64,000 nucleotides of DNA from DATKRB01 sp963794215 (GTDB taxonomy: Bacteria > Actinomycetota > Acidimicrobiia > Acidimicrobiales > RAAP-2). This document shows positions 53,683 to 62,381 of the stretch, piece after piece; position 1 is the stretch's first letter, and the number at the start of each line of letters is the position of its first letter. The notes below the pieces were generated by a model that saw only the letters and a program-made list of their open reading frames with translations, made no database searches and had not been told where the DNA came from. The position numbers were made by a program, and so were the translations under genes. The stretch covers positions 558,001 through 622,000 of the forward strand of contig CAWCCQ010000008.1 in the NCBI GenBank assembly GCA_963794215.1. The letters are read 5' to 3'.

Positions 53683-54699
53683 ATTCAAAAGACCTGGATG
53701 CTTTACGGGGCGCCCGGCTACACGGGCGGCTTGATTACCGCGCGTGCAGTCGAATGTGGTCACCGCCCCGTCCTCGCCGGTCGGAGCGCGCTGGCGGTTA
53801 CCGCGCTCGCCGATCGCCTCGATCTTCCGCACCGGGTTCTAGATTTGGACGATCCAGTCGCGTTGCAGGCGGCTCTGGGCGATGTTGACTTGGTACTTAA
53901 CGCCGCCGGCCCATTCCTACACACCGCAGCGCCGCTTGCCGAAGCATGTCTCAATGCCGGCGTTCACTATCTCGATATCAGCAACGAGCTGCGGGTGTTC
54001 CGCGCCCTGTACGACCTCGACGAGAAGGCCAAGCAAGTCGGCGTCAGCATCATCCCCGGTGTCGGGTTCGGCGTTGTCGCTACGAACTGCTTGGCGCGCT
54101 ACGTCAGCGAGTTGGTCGGCGGTGCCGATCACCTCGAGTTGGCATCCCGGGTCGCTTCTGCCCAGCCGGGCCCCGGCGCTGCCGCGACCATGCAAGCGAA
54201 TCTCCCTTACGGAGGCTGGATCCGTGAGGGGGGACAGCTGGTTCCCAAAGAGTTCTTTACCGGCGTCACGACGATCGGTTTCCCCGACGGACCCTGTGAG
54301 GCGATGCCCGTGCCCACCGGAGATCTTGAAGCAGCCTTTTATGCCACAGGAGCTCCCGACGTCGTTGCATATGCCGTTGGCCCTCCCGCCCGCGATGTAA
54401 CTGGTTTTGATGAGGAGGATGTCCCACCCTCGACCTACCGGTCGTCTGGATGGGCGCGTGCCACCAGCTCTGAAGGCGCCACCGCAGAAGCGTGGCTGCA
54501 GACCGGAGACTCCTACGTTTTCACCGCCGCAGCTAGCATTCGCGCCGTTGAGGAAGCACTCACAGGATCGAAGAGCGGAGCGCTCAGCCCAAATGTCGCG
54601 TTCGGTGTCGACTTTGCCTTCACGATCCAAGACACCAAGCGGATTGACCCCCCTGAAATGTCCAGCAACCTCGTACCGAGTGGAGAGTCCAATGCATAA
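53683..54699 (+). CDS. Saccharopine dehydrogenase-like oxidoreductase (trans-acting enoyl reductase type)
   Basis: About 338 residues. MLYGAPGYTGGLITARAVEC binds NAD(P), LAGRSALAVTALADRLDLPH and DLVLNAAGPFLHTAAPLAEA follow, then GVHYLDISNELRVFRALYDL. This is the Sacchrp_dh_NADP family, including mycobacterial trans-acting enoyl reductases. ATG 53698 would cut the N-terminal strand; ATT 53683 gives QKTWMLYGAPGYTG, which fits the family better and has GGAG 9 bases upstream, so a rare ATT start is likely. Same strand as the hydrolase gene, 60 bases after it. Confidence 0.8.
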   Translation: MQKTWMLYGAPGYTGGLITARAVECGHRPVLAGRSALAVTALADRLDLPHRVLDLDDPVALQAALGDVDLVLNAAGPFLHTAAPLAEACLNAGVHYLDISNELRVFRALYDLDEKAKQVGVSIIPGVGFGVVATNCLARYVSELVGGADHLELASRVASAQPGPGAAATMQANLPYGGWIREGGQLVPKEFFTGVTTIGFPDGPCEAMPVPTGDLEAAFYATGAPDVVAYAVGPPARDVTGFDEEDVPPSTYRSSGWARATSSEGATAEAWLQTGDSYVFTAAASIRAVEEALTGSKSGALSPNVAFGVDFAFTIQDTKRIDPPEMSSNLVPSGESNA

Positions 54700-54813
54700 C
54701 GCCCTGCAGACACGCCAGCGCATGTTGGCCCTCGTCCTTCCCTAGAAGCCGTCACTCGTAACGGTCTGATACCGCCCGCGCGGACCCTACTCTCAGCGAC
54801 TGTTGACCCCCAT

Positions 54814-54933
54814 GTCAGAAAAGGAAAGCAACCCCATGAATACGAACTCGACGGCCCCGCGGTGGTGGTGGTGGGCAACTCCATGGGAGCCGGCGCAGCC
54901 GTCTTTGCCGCGGCCGAGCGGCCGATCTCGTAA
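54814..54933 (+). pseudogene. Fragment of an alpha/beta hydrolase
   Basis: One frame reads HEYELDGPAVVVVGNSMGAG, then AAVFAAAERPIS and stops. G-N-S-M-G with the preceding strand is a nucleophile elbow. Nothing on either side continues the fold; a relic of about 40 codons. Confidence 0.55.
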
Positions 54934-55014
54934 ATGGCCCGTGCCTAGACGGCGAATTCAAGGCTCGGGTACCTTCAACACTTAGGGGTCGTCTCCCAGG
55001 GGTCCACTCGTCGC

Positions 55015-55659
55015 TCACGATACGAGCCCGGTCTGGTAGGCGAGCACGACGACTTGGACTCGGTCGCGGAGGCCGAGTTTCTGGAGGATGTGCGTGACGT
55101 GGGTCTTGACGGTCGTCTCGCTGATGTAGAGCTCCGCTCCGATCTCAGCGTTGGACAGGCCGCGGGCGATGAGCCGGAGGATGTCTTGTTCGCGTGCGGT
55201 AAGCTCGTCGAGCTCTTTCGGGGGCTCGCGACGGGGAATGCGGGTGAACTGGTTGATCACGCGTTTGGTGATCGCGGGTGAGAGGAGCGCGTCTCCAGCG
55301 GCGACGGTGCGGACCGCCTCGATCAGCTGTTCGGGCGGGTCGTCTTTGAGCACGAATCCGCTCGCGCCGGCGCTGAGTGCTTCAAAGATGTATTCGTCCA
55401 GTCCGAAGGTGGTGAGGATCAGGATCCGCGCCGTGTTGTTGGCGGCAAGGATTCGGCGGGTGGCCTCGAGCCCGTCGAGCTCTGGCATGCGGATGTCCAT
55501 CAGGATCACGGTCGGGCTAAACCGCGCCGCCATGGCCACCGCTTCGAGTCCGTTGCTTGCTTCGGCGACGACCTCTATGTCTTGTTCGCCGGCGAGCAGC
55601 ATTCGGAAGCCGGCGCGGACCATGGACTGGTCGTCGGCGATGAGGACTCGGATCGTCAT
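55015..55659 (-). CDS. NarL/LuxR-family response regulator
   Basis: 214 residues from ATG 55659. Receiver domain: IRVLIADDQSMVRAGFRMLL, phosphoacceptor Asp in VILMDIRMPELDG, Thr in LILTTFGLDEYI and Lys in GFVLKDDPPEQL. C-terminal LuxR HTH: LTAREQDILRLIARGLSNAE, LYISETTVKTHVTHILQKLG. The ATG overlaps the TGA of the kinase gene (ATGA), so the pair is co-translated. The target is unknown; the divergent hydrolase operon at 56992 lies on the other side of the kinase. Confidence 0.95.
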   Translation of the reverse strand: MTIRVLIADDQSMVRAGFRMLLAGEQDIEVVAEASNGLEAVAMAARFSPTVILMDIRMPELDGLEATRRILAANNTARILILTTFGLDEYIFEALSAGASGFVLKDDPPEQLIEAVRTVAAGDALLSPAITKRVINQFTRIPRREPPKELDELTAREQDILRLIARGLSNAEIGAELYISETTVKTHVTHILQKLGLRDRVQVVVLAYQTGLVS

Positions 55660-56828
55660 GGCCGGTCTGAGGTGAGTGGGAGGCGGGCGCTGAGCGTGAA
55701 CCCGCCGACGTTTGTCGTGCCTGCGGCCATCTCGCCGCCGTAGAGTTTGACGCGCTCGCGGATGCCGATCAGTCCGTGACCGTGACCGTGGCCGTCGCTC
55801 GGCGTCGCGCCGGTGCCATCGTCGCGGACTTCGATCCATACCTCGTCTGGCGCATACCGGACGGTGACCTCCGCGTGGCTGGCGCGGGCGTGCTTGAGGG
55901 CGTTGGTGAGACCCTCCTGAACAATCCGATACGCGGAGAGGTCGATCCCGGGCGGGAGCGGGAAACGCTCCCCATCGAGGTGCAGCCTGACGGGGAGTCC
56001 GGCGCGGCCGATCTCCTTGATCAACGAGTCGAGGCCGTCAAGGCCGGGCTGAGGCGCGAGCTCGACGCCATCGCCTTCACGGCGCATCACACTGAGCAGA
56101 CGGCGCATCTCCGTCAGCGCGCCGCGCCCGGCGCGCTCGACAGCCATGAGAGCATCGCGATCCTCGGTCATCGCGTCGGGGAGCTGGTGCCGGACGGCGC
56201 CGACTTGTAGCACCATCACGCTGACGGAGTGCGCGACGATGTCGTGCAGCTCGCGCGCGATCCGCACCCGCTCCTCGGCCACGGCGACGCGCGTCACTGC
56301 ATCCCGCTCCTGCTCGGCCTGTGTCGCATGTGACTCCGCCACCTCGGCCTGCTCGACGCGTGTGCGGACGGCCAGGCCTGCAAACCAGGCGACGGCGAAG
56401 TCGACGGGAATGAAGACGAGCTGCTCGACCGAGTGTCCGGGGATGTTGTAGATCAGGGTCGCCGTAGCGCCGACCACGATCGCCAGTCCGAGGCCGGCCC
56501 GCCGGACGTCCCGAAGGTTCCCGAGCAGGAATGCGGCCACTAGCCCTAGAAGGAAGATGGACTCGGGGTACGGGATCAGCAGCGGGTCGACGAACGAGAT
56601 TCCCGCGGCCAAAAGCCAGTACGCCGCCGGTCCGGCAAACGGAAACCATCGCCGCGCCAACAGCGGTAGCACCAGGATCGCGAGCGCGGGAAGGCAGAAC
56701 CACAGCGTTGTTGTCGGAGCTCCCGACGAGCCGCGTCCGAGCACCACGTTAAGGATCGCCACGATCGCTAGCAGCGCGATCAGCAGGTCGAACCAGTACG
56801 TGCGGGCGAGATGTTCGATTCGGCTCAC
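55656..56828 (-). CDS. Sensor histidine kinase (HisKA_3, UhpB/NarX type)
   Basis: 390 residues. Five to six N-terminal membrane helices (FDLLIALLAIVAILNVVLG and on) without a large extracellular loop, then a coiled linker (RVEQAEVAESHATQAEQER), the phosphorylation helix RIARELHDIVAHSVSVMVLQ with the His, and an ATPase domain with N-box QEGLTNALKHARASHAEV, G1 DDGTGA and G2 GHGLIGIRERV. A classic actinobacterial intramembrane-sensing kinase. The cognate regulator overlaps its 3' end. Confidence 0.95.
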   Translation of the reverse strand: MSRIEHLARTYWFDLLIALLAIVAILNVVLGRGSSGAPTTTLWFCLPALAILVLPLLARRWFPFAGPAAYWLLAAGISFVDPLLIPYPESIFLLGLVAAFLLGNLRDVRRAGLGLAIVVGATATLIYNIPGHSVEQLVFIPVDFAVAWFAGLAVRTRVEQAEVAESHATQAEQERDAVTRVAVAEERVRIARELHDIVAHSVSVMVLQVGAVRHQLPDAMTEDRDALMAVERAGRGALTEMRRLLSVMRREGDGVELAPQPGLDGLDSLIKEIGRAGLPVRLHLDGERFPLPPGIDLSAYRIVQEGLTNALKHARASHAEVTVRYAPDEVWIEVRDDGTGATPSDGHGHGHGLIGIRERVKLYGGEMAAGTTNVGGFTLSARLPLTSDRP

Positions 56829-56991
56829 GCGCTGAACGTACTCCCCCCTCTCCGTTGCCGCCTCCTACCTAAGTACGAGTCGAAATCGTCGGATGGTAGG
56901 AGCGGTGTTCCAGCCTCCCGACGATGCCGATCTCGCGGTCGCAGCTTAGGTTCGTCGCATGGCACAACGAGGGTCGACGAAAGGAAGAACA

Positions 56992-59133
56992 ATGATCGAG
57001 GAAAACCACCTCACTAAGCGCTACGGCAAGACCCTGGCAGTTGACCAACCAGCGGCCCAAAGACCACGGGGATTCACCTGGGCCCGGATCGTTGCCCTGG
57101 TGGTCATCGGGGTGATGTTGTTGGGCCTGGCGTACATCGGGTTCGCACCCGGCGGCGCAGCGGTCTCGGTCCCGCAGGGGGCGCACGCCGGCCAGCTGGC
57201 AATGATGCACCCGTGCACTTACGCGACCGAGAAGGGTGCGATGCCCGCAGACTGCGGCACGTTGGTTGTGCCGGAGAACCGAGCAAGCTCAAAGTCGCGC
57301 TTGATCGCGCTGCCGGTGACCCGGATCCTGGCTCGCTCATCGCACCCGCTGACGCCAATCTTCCATCTCAATGGCGGCCCTGGCATTACCAACATGACGT
57401 TTCCCCAAGCGAGCCGACTGACCGCCCAGCACGATGTCGTCATGGTCGGCTACCGCGGCGTCGACGGCTCTTCGGTGCTGAACTGTCCCGAGGTGACGGC
57501 GGCGCTCGGGAACGGGGAGTACCTCGGCAAAGCGTCGCTGACTGCGTACTCGGAGGCCTTCGCCTCGTGCGCGAAGCGGCTTGAGCGAAGCGGCGTAGAC
57601 CTCGCCGGCTACACGATGGAGGAGCAGGCCGCCGACATCGAAGCCGCTCGCGTCGCGCTCGGCTACAAGCGCATCGACCTGCTCAGCGAGAGCGCCGGGA
57701 CCCGTCTCGCGATGATCTACCAGTGGCGGTACCCGAACAGTGTCGACCGCTCGGTGATGGTCGGGGTCAACCCGCCCGGGAACTTCCTGTACAGCGGAGC
57801 CGAGATCGATCAGGGGATCGAGCGTTATTCGGCGCTGTGCGCGAAGCAGCCTTCCTGCCGCGCCCGGACCAAAAACCTCGCCGCGAGCATGAAGCACACG
57901 GCGGCAGACATGCCGAGCAGTTGGTTATCCCTGCCGATCGAGCCGGGCAACGCCCTGGTCGGGACGTTCCTCGGGCTCACGGAGGCGACCTCGGAGGCTT
58001 CGGAACTGTCCGGGCCGACGACCCTCAACTCGTGGATCTCCGCCGCGCAGGGTGACCCGAGCGGCCTGTGGTTTCTATCGACGATGACCCATTTCGTCCT
58101 CCCCCAGTCGTTCGTCTGGGGCGAGTTCGCCAGCATCGGGATGGCCGACGCGCAGCCCGTCGAGCGTTATTACAGCTCCGGCGCGGACCGGGGCTCGATC
58201 ATCGGAAATCCCCTCGCGGAGTTCATTTGGGGAGCAGGAGCCCTTGTGCACGCCTGGCCGGCCAACCCGGGTGAGAACCAGTACACCAGCGTGCAGAACT
58301 CGAGCGTCCCGACGCTGCTCATCGGCGGGACGCTCGACTTCGAGACACCGGCCCAGAACGCCACGAAGGAGCTGCTGCCGCACCTTTCCAACGGGCATCA
58401 GGTCATCTTGTCCGGGCTCGGGCACGTGGACGACTTCGATGCCTACGAGCCGAAAGCCAGCACGCAGCTGCTGACCACGTTCTACGCCACCGGCCAGGTC
58501 GACACGTCCGGCTACACCCCGAACGTGGTCAGCTTCACCACATCGCAATCGCAGACAGCGATTGCCAAGGACCTCCTTGGGTTTATGATCGGCTTCGCCC
58601 TGTTGGCAGTGATCTGGCTCGTGGTGTTGGCGATCCGGATCCGCCGCCGAGGCGGTACCGGCCGCAAGACGGGCGCATGGATCCGTTCGGCCGGTCCGAT
58701 CGTGTTCGGACTCGGCGGATGGTTCCTCGGCGCACTGTTGGTACTGCGGTTCTGGCCGAGCCAGCCGCTCGACGACCAGCTGCTGGCAGTGGTCTCGATC
58801 GCGGTGCCGATCTGGCTCGGGGTCTACGCCGGCTGGGTCCGCACCGACACGCCGAAGGCGATGCGGGCCAAGGGCATCGGTGCCGCGGGTGTCGGTGCGG
58901 TGGTCGGAGCCGCACTCGGTTTCCACGTGACCAGCGGGCTCATGGCGTTGATCACGACGATCATCGGTGCGGCGGTCGTGTCGAACCTGAGCCTGCTCGT
59001 GCTCGACATCTGGACCGAGCGGGCCGCCTCCCGGGGAACGGCCGCTCCGCCCCGGGCGGAGCCGCCCGATCTGTCGAGCGGGCCGGCGGTGGATCCGTCG
59101 GAGACGGAGCACCTGGAGCCGGCCCTGCACTGA
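56992..59133 (+). CDS. Membrane alpha/beta hydrolase with ABC-ATPase-like N-terminus
   Basis: 713 residues from ATG 56992 with AAGGAAG upstream. The first 19 residues, MIEENHLTKRYGKTLAVDQ, look like the start of an ABC transporter ATPase, then the sequence changes to a helix (WARIVALVVIGVMLLGLAYI) and an extracytoplasmic hydrolase: IFHLNGGPGITNMTFPQASR, VMVGYRGVDGSSVLNCP, DLLSESAGTRLAMIYQ (Ser elbow), IGGTLDFETPAQ (Asp) and GLGHVDDF (His), as in tripeptidyl aminopeptidase-like S33 enzymes. Four C-terminal membrane helices follow. The N-terminus may be a fusion scar. Divergent from the two-component genes; ends in a strong terminator. Confidence 0.85.
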   Translation: MIEENHLTKRYGKTLAVDQPAAQRPRGFTWARIVALVVIGVMLLGLAYIGFAPGGAAVSVPQGAHAGQLAMMHPCTYATEKGAMPADCGTLVVPENRASSKSRLIALPVTRILARSSHPLTPIFHLNGGPGITNMTFPQASRLTAQHDVVMVGYRGVDGSSVLNCPEVTAALGNGEYLGKASLTAYSEAFASCAKRLERSGVDLAGYTMEEQAADIEAARVALGYKRIDLLSESAGTRLAMIYQWRYPNSVDRSVMVGVNPPGNFLYSGAEIDQGIERYSALCAKQPSCRARTKNLAASMKHTAADMPSSWLSLPIEPGNALVGTFLGLTEATSEASELSGPTTLNSWISAAQGDPSGLWFLSTMTHFVLPQSFVWGEFASIGMADAQPVERYYSSGADRGSIIGNPLAEFIWGAGALVHAWPANPGENQYTSVQNSSVPTLLIGGTLDFETPAQNATKELLPHLSNGHQVILSGLGHVDDFDAYEPKASTQLLTTFYATGQVDTSGYTPNVVSFTTSQSQTAIAKDLLGFMIGFALLAVIWLVVLAIRIRRRGGTGRKTGAWIRSAGPIVFGLGGWFLGALLVLRFWPSQPLDDQLLAVVSIAVPIWLGVYAGWVRTDTPKAMRAKGIGAAGVGAVVGAALGFHVTSGLMALITTIIGAAVVSNLSLLVLDIWTERAASRGTAAPPRAEPPDLSSGPAVDPSETEHLEPALH

Positions 59134-59142
59134 TCGCCCGAA

Positions 59143-59180
59143 CCGTGTCGGGGAATCCCTTGGAGGATTCCCCGACACGG
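59143..59180 (+). terminator. Strong terminator hairpin after the membrane hydrolase
   Basis: A perfect 16-base inverted repeat (CCGTGTCGGGGAATCC and complement) with a 6-base loop, 10 bases after the stop codon. Among the clearest terminators in the window. Confidence 0.85.
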
Positions 59181-59313
59181 CGCTCGCAGAGGCGTCGCGA
59201 GTCGAGGCATGATCCTCGGCCGCGCTCCGTCGCTGGGCCACGTGGTTCCTCCACTCGTTCAGCCTGGCAGCTTGAGCGAACATCCATTCACCTCTGAACC
59301 AAGGAACGTTTTC

Positions 59314-59954
59314 ATGCCCACCACGACCGATTTCTGGACCGACGTTCACCAGGAACGTCAATGTCTTTTGGACCTGCTCGAAGTGCTGACACCCGAGCAA
59401 TGGGACGTTCCCTCGCTTTGCACTGAATGGCGCGTTCGCGATGTCGTCGGACACATGGTGAGCGAGACCCACATGACCGTTGCTCAGGCTGGATGGGGCC
59501 TTATCAGGTCAGGGTTCCGGATCAACCGGTATATCGCCAAGGATGCGCAACAACGAGGAGCTGCCCCCGTTGCGAAACTCCTCGAGGACTTCCGGGTTGC
59601 GGTTCTTTGTTCGTACGCACCTACCCGGCCTGTCGTCGTTGTCCATGCTCGAGGACATCGTCATCCACCAGATGGACATCCGCCGACCCTTAGAGCAGCA
59701 ACGCTGCATTCCCAATGGGCGAATGATCGCCGTGGCCGGGGATCTCTGGACCAACCGCTTCTTTCCCGGCCCGCAACTGTTCCAGGGCATTCGAGCCACC
59801 GCCACCGACGCGGATTGGTCGGCTGGCAAGCGGTCTGGAAGTCACCGGGCCTGTCGAGGCGTTGGTCCTCACCTTGGCCGGCCGTTTCGCCGCGCTCGAC
59901 CAGCTGCAAGGTGATGGGATGGCGACCCTGCGTACGCGCGCAGATGCTCTATGA
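59314..59954 (+). pseudogene. Mycothiol-dependent maleylpyruvate isomerase-like protein, two frameshifts
   Basis: ATG 59314 with AAGGAAC upstream: FWTDVHQERQCLLDLLEVLT, PEQWDVPSLCTEWRVRDVVG and HMVSETHMT (DinB-like helices with metal His). After +1 shifts near 59598 and 59832 it continues LPGLSSLSMLEDIVIHQMDI, RRPLEQQRCIPNGRMIAVAG and LEVTGPVEALVLTLAGRFAA to 59954. This is the TIGR03083 type, about 210 residues, with the His triad of mycothiol-dependent DinB enzymes (HMV, HQMD). Such enzymes use mycothiol, supporting an actinobacterial host. Confidence 0.8.
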
Positions 59955-60070
59955 GGGCAGTGCCTTTTTGGGGATAGTGGACGCAGAGGGGCCCTTCTAG
60001 GGCTCCCGACCCTGGCTATCCCGCATCCTGACTCCCATTCGATGGAGGGTGCGCCATACGGTGCTGGCGT

Positions 60071-60415
60071 CTATTCCGAAGTGATTAGCCACCGCCGCTG
60101 CTGAGTGACCGGATTCGTATAGTTGTCGAACTTGCTCCAACTCGGCTCCTTGCAGAGCGGGTAGCGGTGCCGAACTTCTCCAGCTCGCTTGGCATGCTTG
60201 ATTACCGTGTCCCGGCTGATGTGGTACCGGACTGCCAGTTCCTTGACCTTCACCCCAGACTTGTACTCCGTTATCAGCTGAGCGACCTCTTCTGCATGAA
60301 GGCGGTGGTGCAATTGTTTCTCCCGACGCTCGATAACTGGTCCCGGTTCCGGGGTCATATCGAGGAGTTCCAGCAGGTCAGAGGCCAGGTCCCCTTGGTT
60401 GGAGTAACGTCCCAT
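60071..60415 (-). CDS. HTH protein, recombinase-associated type (copy 1)
   Basis: 114 residues. The centre, AEEVAQLITEYKSGVKVKEL then AVRYHISRDTVIKHAKRAGE, is a resolvase/Hin-like helix-turn-helix. The C-terminus repeats a degenerate second half (PLCKEPSWSKFDNYTNP). It is related in plan to the gene at 61463 and flanks the DUF4365 gene on the other side. ATG 60415 starts it, divergent from DUF4365 with about 45 bases between. Likely a small DNA-binding regulator of a mobile or defence locus. Confidence 0.6.
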   Translation of the reverse strand: MGRYSNQGDLASDLLELLDMTPEPGPVIERREKQLHHRLHAEEVAQLITEYKSGVKVKELAVRYHISRDTVIKHAKRAGEVRHRYPLCKEPSWSKFDNYTNPVTQQRRWLITSE

Positions 60416-60458
60416 CGCCTCCGGCGTGGCGGGCGTCTTCGCAGCTTACGATGCAGAA

Positions 60459-61436
60459 ATGAGCGGTCCGAACGTCCCCGAAACGGTGTTCACGGAGCGC
60501 GAGGGCGTCATTTACGTTGCCCTTGCTGTCAATCGTGCCAAGTGCCTCTGGCGCGAGACGGTCATGCATGACGTCGGGATCGACGGCCAGATCGAGTACG
60601 TCGACCCTGACGGCTCAGCTACAGGCCGACTGGTGCTTGTGCAGGTGAAGAGCGGGATCTCATACTTTGCGAGAAGCAGCAGCGACACGGTCGAGTTCCG
60701 TCCACCGCCGGCTCACAGAGCTTACTGGGAACGTGCGCCCCTACCCGTTATTTTGGTGCTTCACGACCCGCTTCGGTCGATAACCTGCTGGACCGACGCT
60801 CGTTCGCAATTACGGTCAGGGCACAATCGCGTTTCGGTTCCGCTTGCGAACTCTTTGGACCCACATGGTGTTCTAGCCGCCCTAGCGTCTGATGGGCCGC
60901 TCCCCAATGGAGTCGAGAACGTCGATCAGATCATTGACCTCATGATCGCATCTCGCTGTCCAGACGGATTATTTCCCGTAGATTTTTTCGACCTCTTCAT
61001 CCACGGTCTTATTGAACTATGTCGTGCCGTCGACTTTGGTATCGAGCTCGCAACCGACGTCGCTGGAATACATCTAGCTATCGATCAACCAGAATTCGGC
61101 CTCGGAATTGGTTCGGATGTGTATGAGTTTCTCTCAGATTACGTTCGTTTTCTTGTTGCTTACGACTTGGCTCGGATTGACTACGACAACACACGGCGAT
61201 TCGAGGAAGAGTCGCAACTCGTGCCGACCTTAATCGGGCCCTTAACTCGCCGAGGCCTTGCGCTTGTCGACCGAGTCAACGACCTAGACAAAGCTGAGGG
61301 CATCAGGGTCGTCCAAGACAAGGCGTTTTCTGGGGTAGAATCCTTCGAGCACGCTCGACGGATACCGGTAGTCCGAGCTTTCAAGAGCCATTGGATTAGT
61401 GGGGACAACCTTTCCTTGAATCGTGATGGGATTTGA
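60459..61436 (+). CDS. DUF4365 nuclease-like protein
   Basis: 325 residues from ATG 60459. Near residue 40, TVMHDVGIDGQIEYVDPDGS with RLVLVQVKSGISYF gives D-x(n)-Q-x-K, the PD-(D/E)XK core of the DUF4365 family (Asp in GIDGQIE, Lys in QVKSG). The rest, with PPPAHRAYWERAPLPVILVL (a conserved family piece) and a C-terminal helical region, has no name. DUF4365 domains occur in anti-phage proteins such as Avs and in stand-alone genes. Here it lies between two HTH genes in a mobile-looking segment. Lower-GC codons than its neighbours hint at transfer. Confidence 0.75.
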   Translation: MSGPNVPETVFTEREGVIYVALAVNRAKCLWRETVMHDVGIDGQIEYVDPDGSATGRLVLVQVKSGISYFARSSSDTVEFRPPPAHRAYWERAPLPVILVLHDPLRSITCWTDARSQLRSGHNRVSVPLANSLDPHGVLAALASDGPLPNGVENVDQIIDLMIASRCPDGLFPVDFFDLFIHGLIELCRAVDFGIELATDVAGIHLAIDQPEFGLGIGSDVYEFLSDYVRFLVAYDLARIDYDNTRRFEEESQLVPTLIGPLTRRGLALVDRVNDLDKAEGIRVVQDKAFSGVESFEHARRIPVVRAFKSHWISGDNLSLNRDGI

Positions 61437-61462
61437 CCAATTCCATAGGCCCGGGAATTGTT

Positions 61463-61852
61463 TTACCGATTCCAACCATTCCGCTGTCGGAGCGGAACGC
61501 CAGCCCTTCGAAGCGACAGTCGGACTGTGCTGGCGTGAACACCCAGAGCGATTCCCACGTTCCTGAGCGAGAGCCCGGAGCTGTAGAGCTGCGTGGCGAC
61601 TTCCACTTCGTGCTCTTCGAGGGCTGGGTAGCGCCGCCGGCGAGGTTCTGACCGGTTCAAGTGCTCCAACACCGTTGAGCGGCGTATCCCGAACCGCTCA
61701 GCCAGGTCGTTGATCGCCGCTCCGGATTCGTAGGCGGTGGTCAGCTCGGCCACCTGAGCCGGTAGCAGCCGGCGTTGCCGACGCCTTAGGGTCACCCGAG
61801 TAGGGACCGGAGAAGTGGCGGGATCGAGCGCGTTGTTCCAGTACAACGGCAT
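61463..61852 (-). CDS. HTH protein, recombinase-associated type (copy 2)
   Basis: 129 residues with two helix-turn-helix units: LPAQVAELTTAYESGAAIND with LAERFGIRRSTVLEHLNR, then EVEVATQLYSSGLSLRNVGI with LGVHASTVRLSLRRAGVPLR. This duplicated plan is common for small actinobacterial HTH proteins adjacent to recombinases. ATG 61852. It ends 26 bases from the end of the convergent DUF4365 gene. It probably regulates or helps target a mobile element. Confidence 0.7.
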   Translation of the reverse strand: MPLYWNNALDPATSPVPTRVTLRRRQRRLLPAQVAELTTAYESGAAINDLAERFGIRRSTVLEHLNRSEPRRRRYPALEEHEVEVATQLYSSGLSLRNVGIALGVHASTVRLSLRRAGVPLRQRNGWNR

Positions 61853-62064
61853 GAAGTTGACCTATCCGCGACAAGATTTCCTGGTTTGAGAGTTCTCCGC
61901 TTACCTCCAAGTGAGGGCACTCGAACCACCGACTTCATCACTGCACTTCGAACCCGCCTGGAGGTGCCTCCACCATGGGGTCCCCGACGTTCGCGACCTC
62001 TGACCTTCGGATCCGAACTCGATCAGGATCCAAGGGGCGCTCACGCCCTACCAACTCTGTTGAA

Positions 62065-62268
62065 TCAAGATCGCAGTCGTCCAGTTTGTCGTGCCCAGCG
62101 TGCAACTTCGGTCCACGACCAAATCAGGCCCATCCGTAGTCGCACAACGGGCTCAGGGAAATCGGGGTGACGGCGCCGCCAGTCGTGGACCACACTGGAG
62201 CTGAGACCCAGTCGGTCTGCGATCTCCGCGACGCCGACGAGGTCGTCGGCGTGGTAATTGCGTGGCAC
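62065..62268 (-). CDS. AlpA-like HTH DNA-binding protein
   Basis: 67 residues from GTG 62268: DLVGVAEIADRLGLSSSVVH, DWRRRHPDFPEPVVRLRMGL and IWSWTEVARWARQTGR. This is the AlpA/excisionase-like wHTH plan: helix-turn-helix, a P-x-F-P-x-P loop, a beta hairpin with W, and a short last helix. The open frame runs on to 62448 but that part has no fold. Such proteins control integrases or act as excision factors; a probable recombinase gene starts about 880 bases away. Confidence 0.7.
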   Translation of the reverse strand: MPRNYHADDLVGVAEIADRLGLSSSVVHDWRRRHPDFPEPVVRLRMGLIWSWTEVARWARQTGRLRS

Positions 62269-62381
62269 ACAGGAATCGTAGACAAGGGTCGTTACGCATC
62301 TCGGTTGCGCACCTGTGAGAAGGGCCCCGGCGGTGCTGTAACACCCCGGGGCTTGGCCAGCACCTACAAGGAGGTACTGAC

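Noticed and set aside
58075..59472. 465-codon minus-strand frame opposite the membrane hydrolase
   Set aside because: Low-complexity Arg/His/Gly composition, no motif, spans a strong terminator and another gene start.
61900..61990. tRNA-like T-arm (GGGCACTCGAACCACC) as an att remnant
   Set aside because: Only a T-arm-like stretch; no acceptor, anticodon stem or CCA end could be paired.
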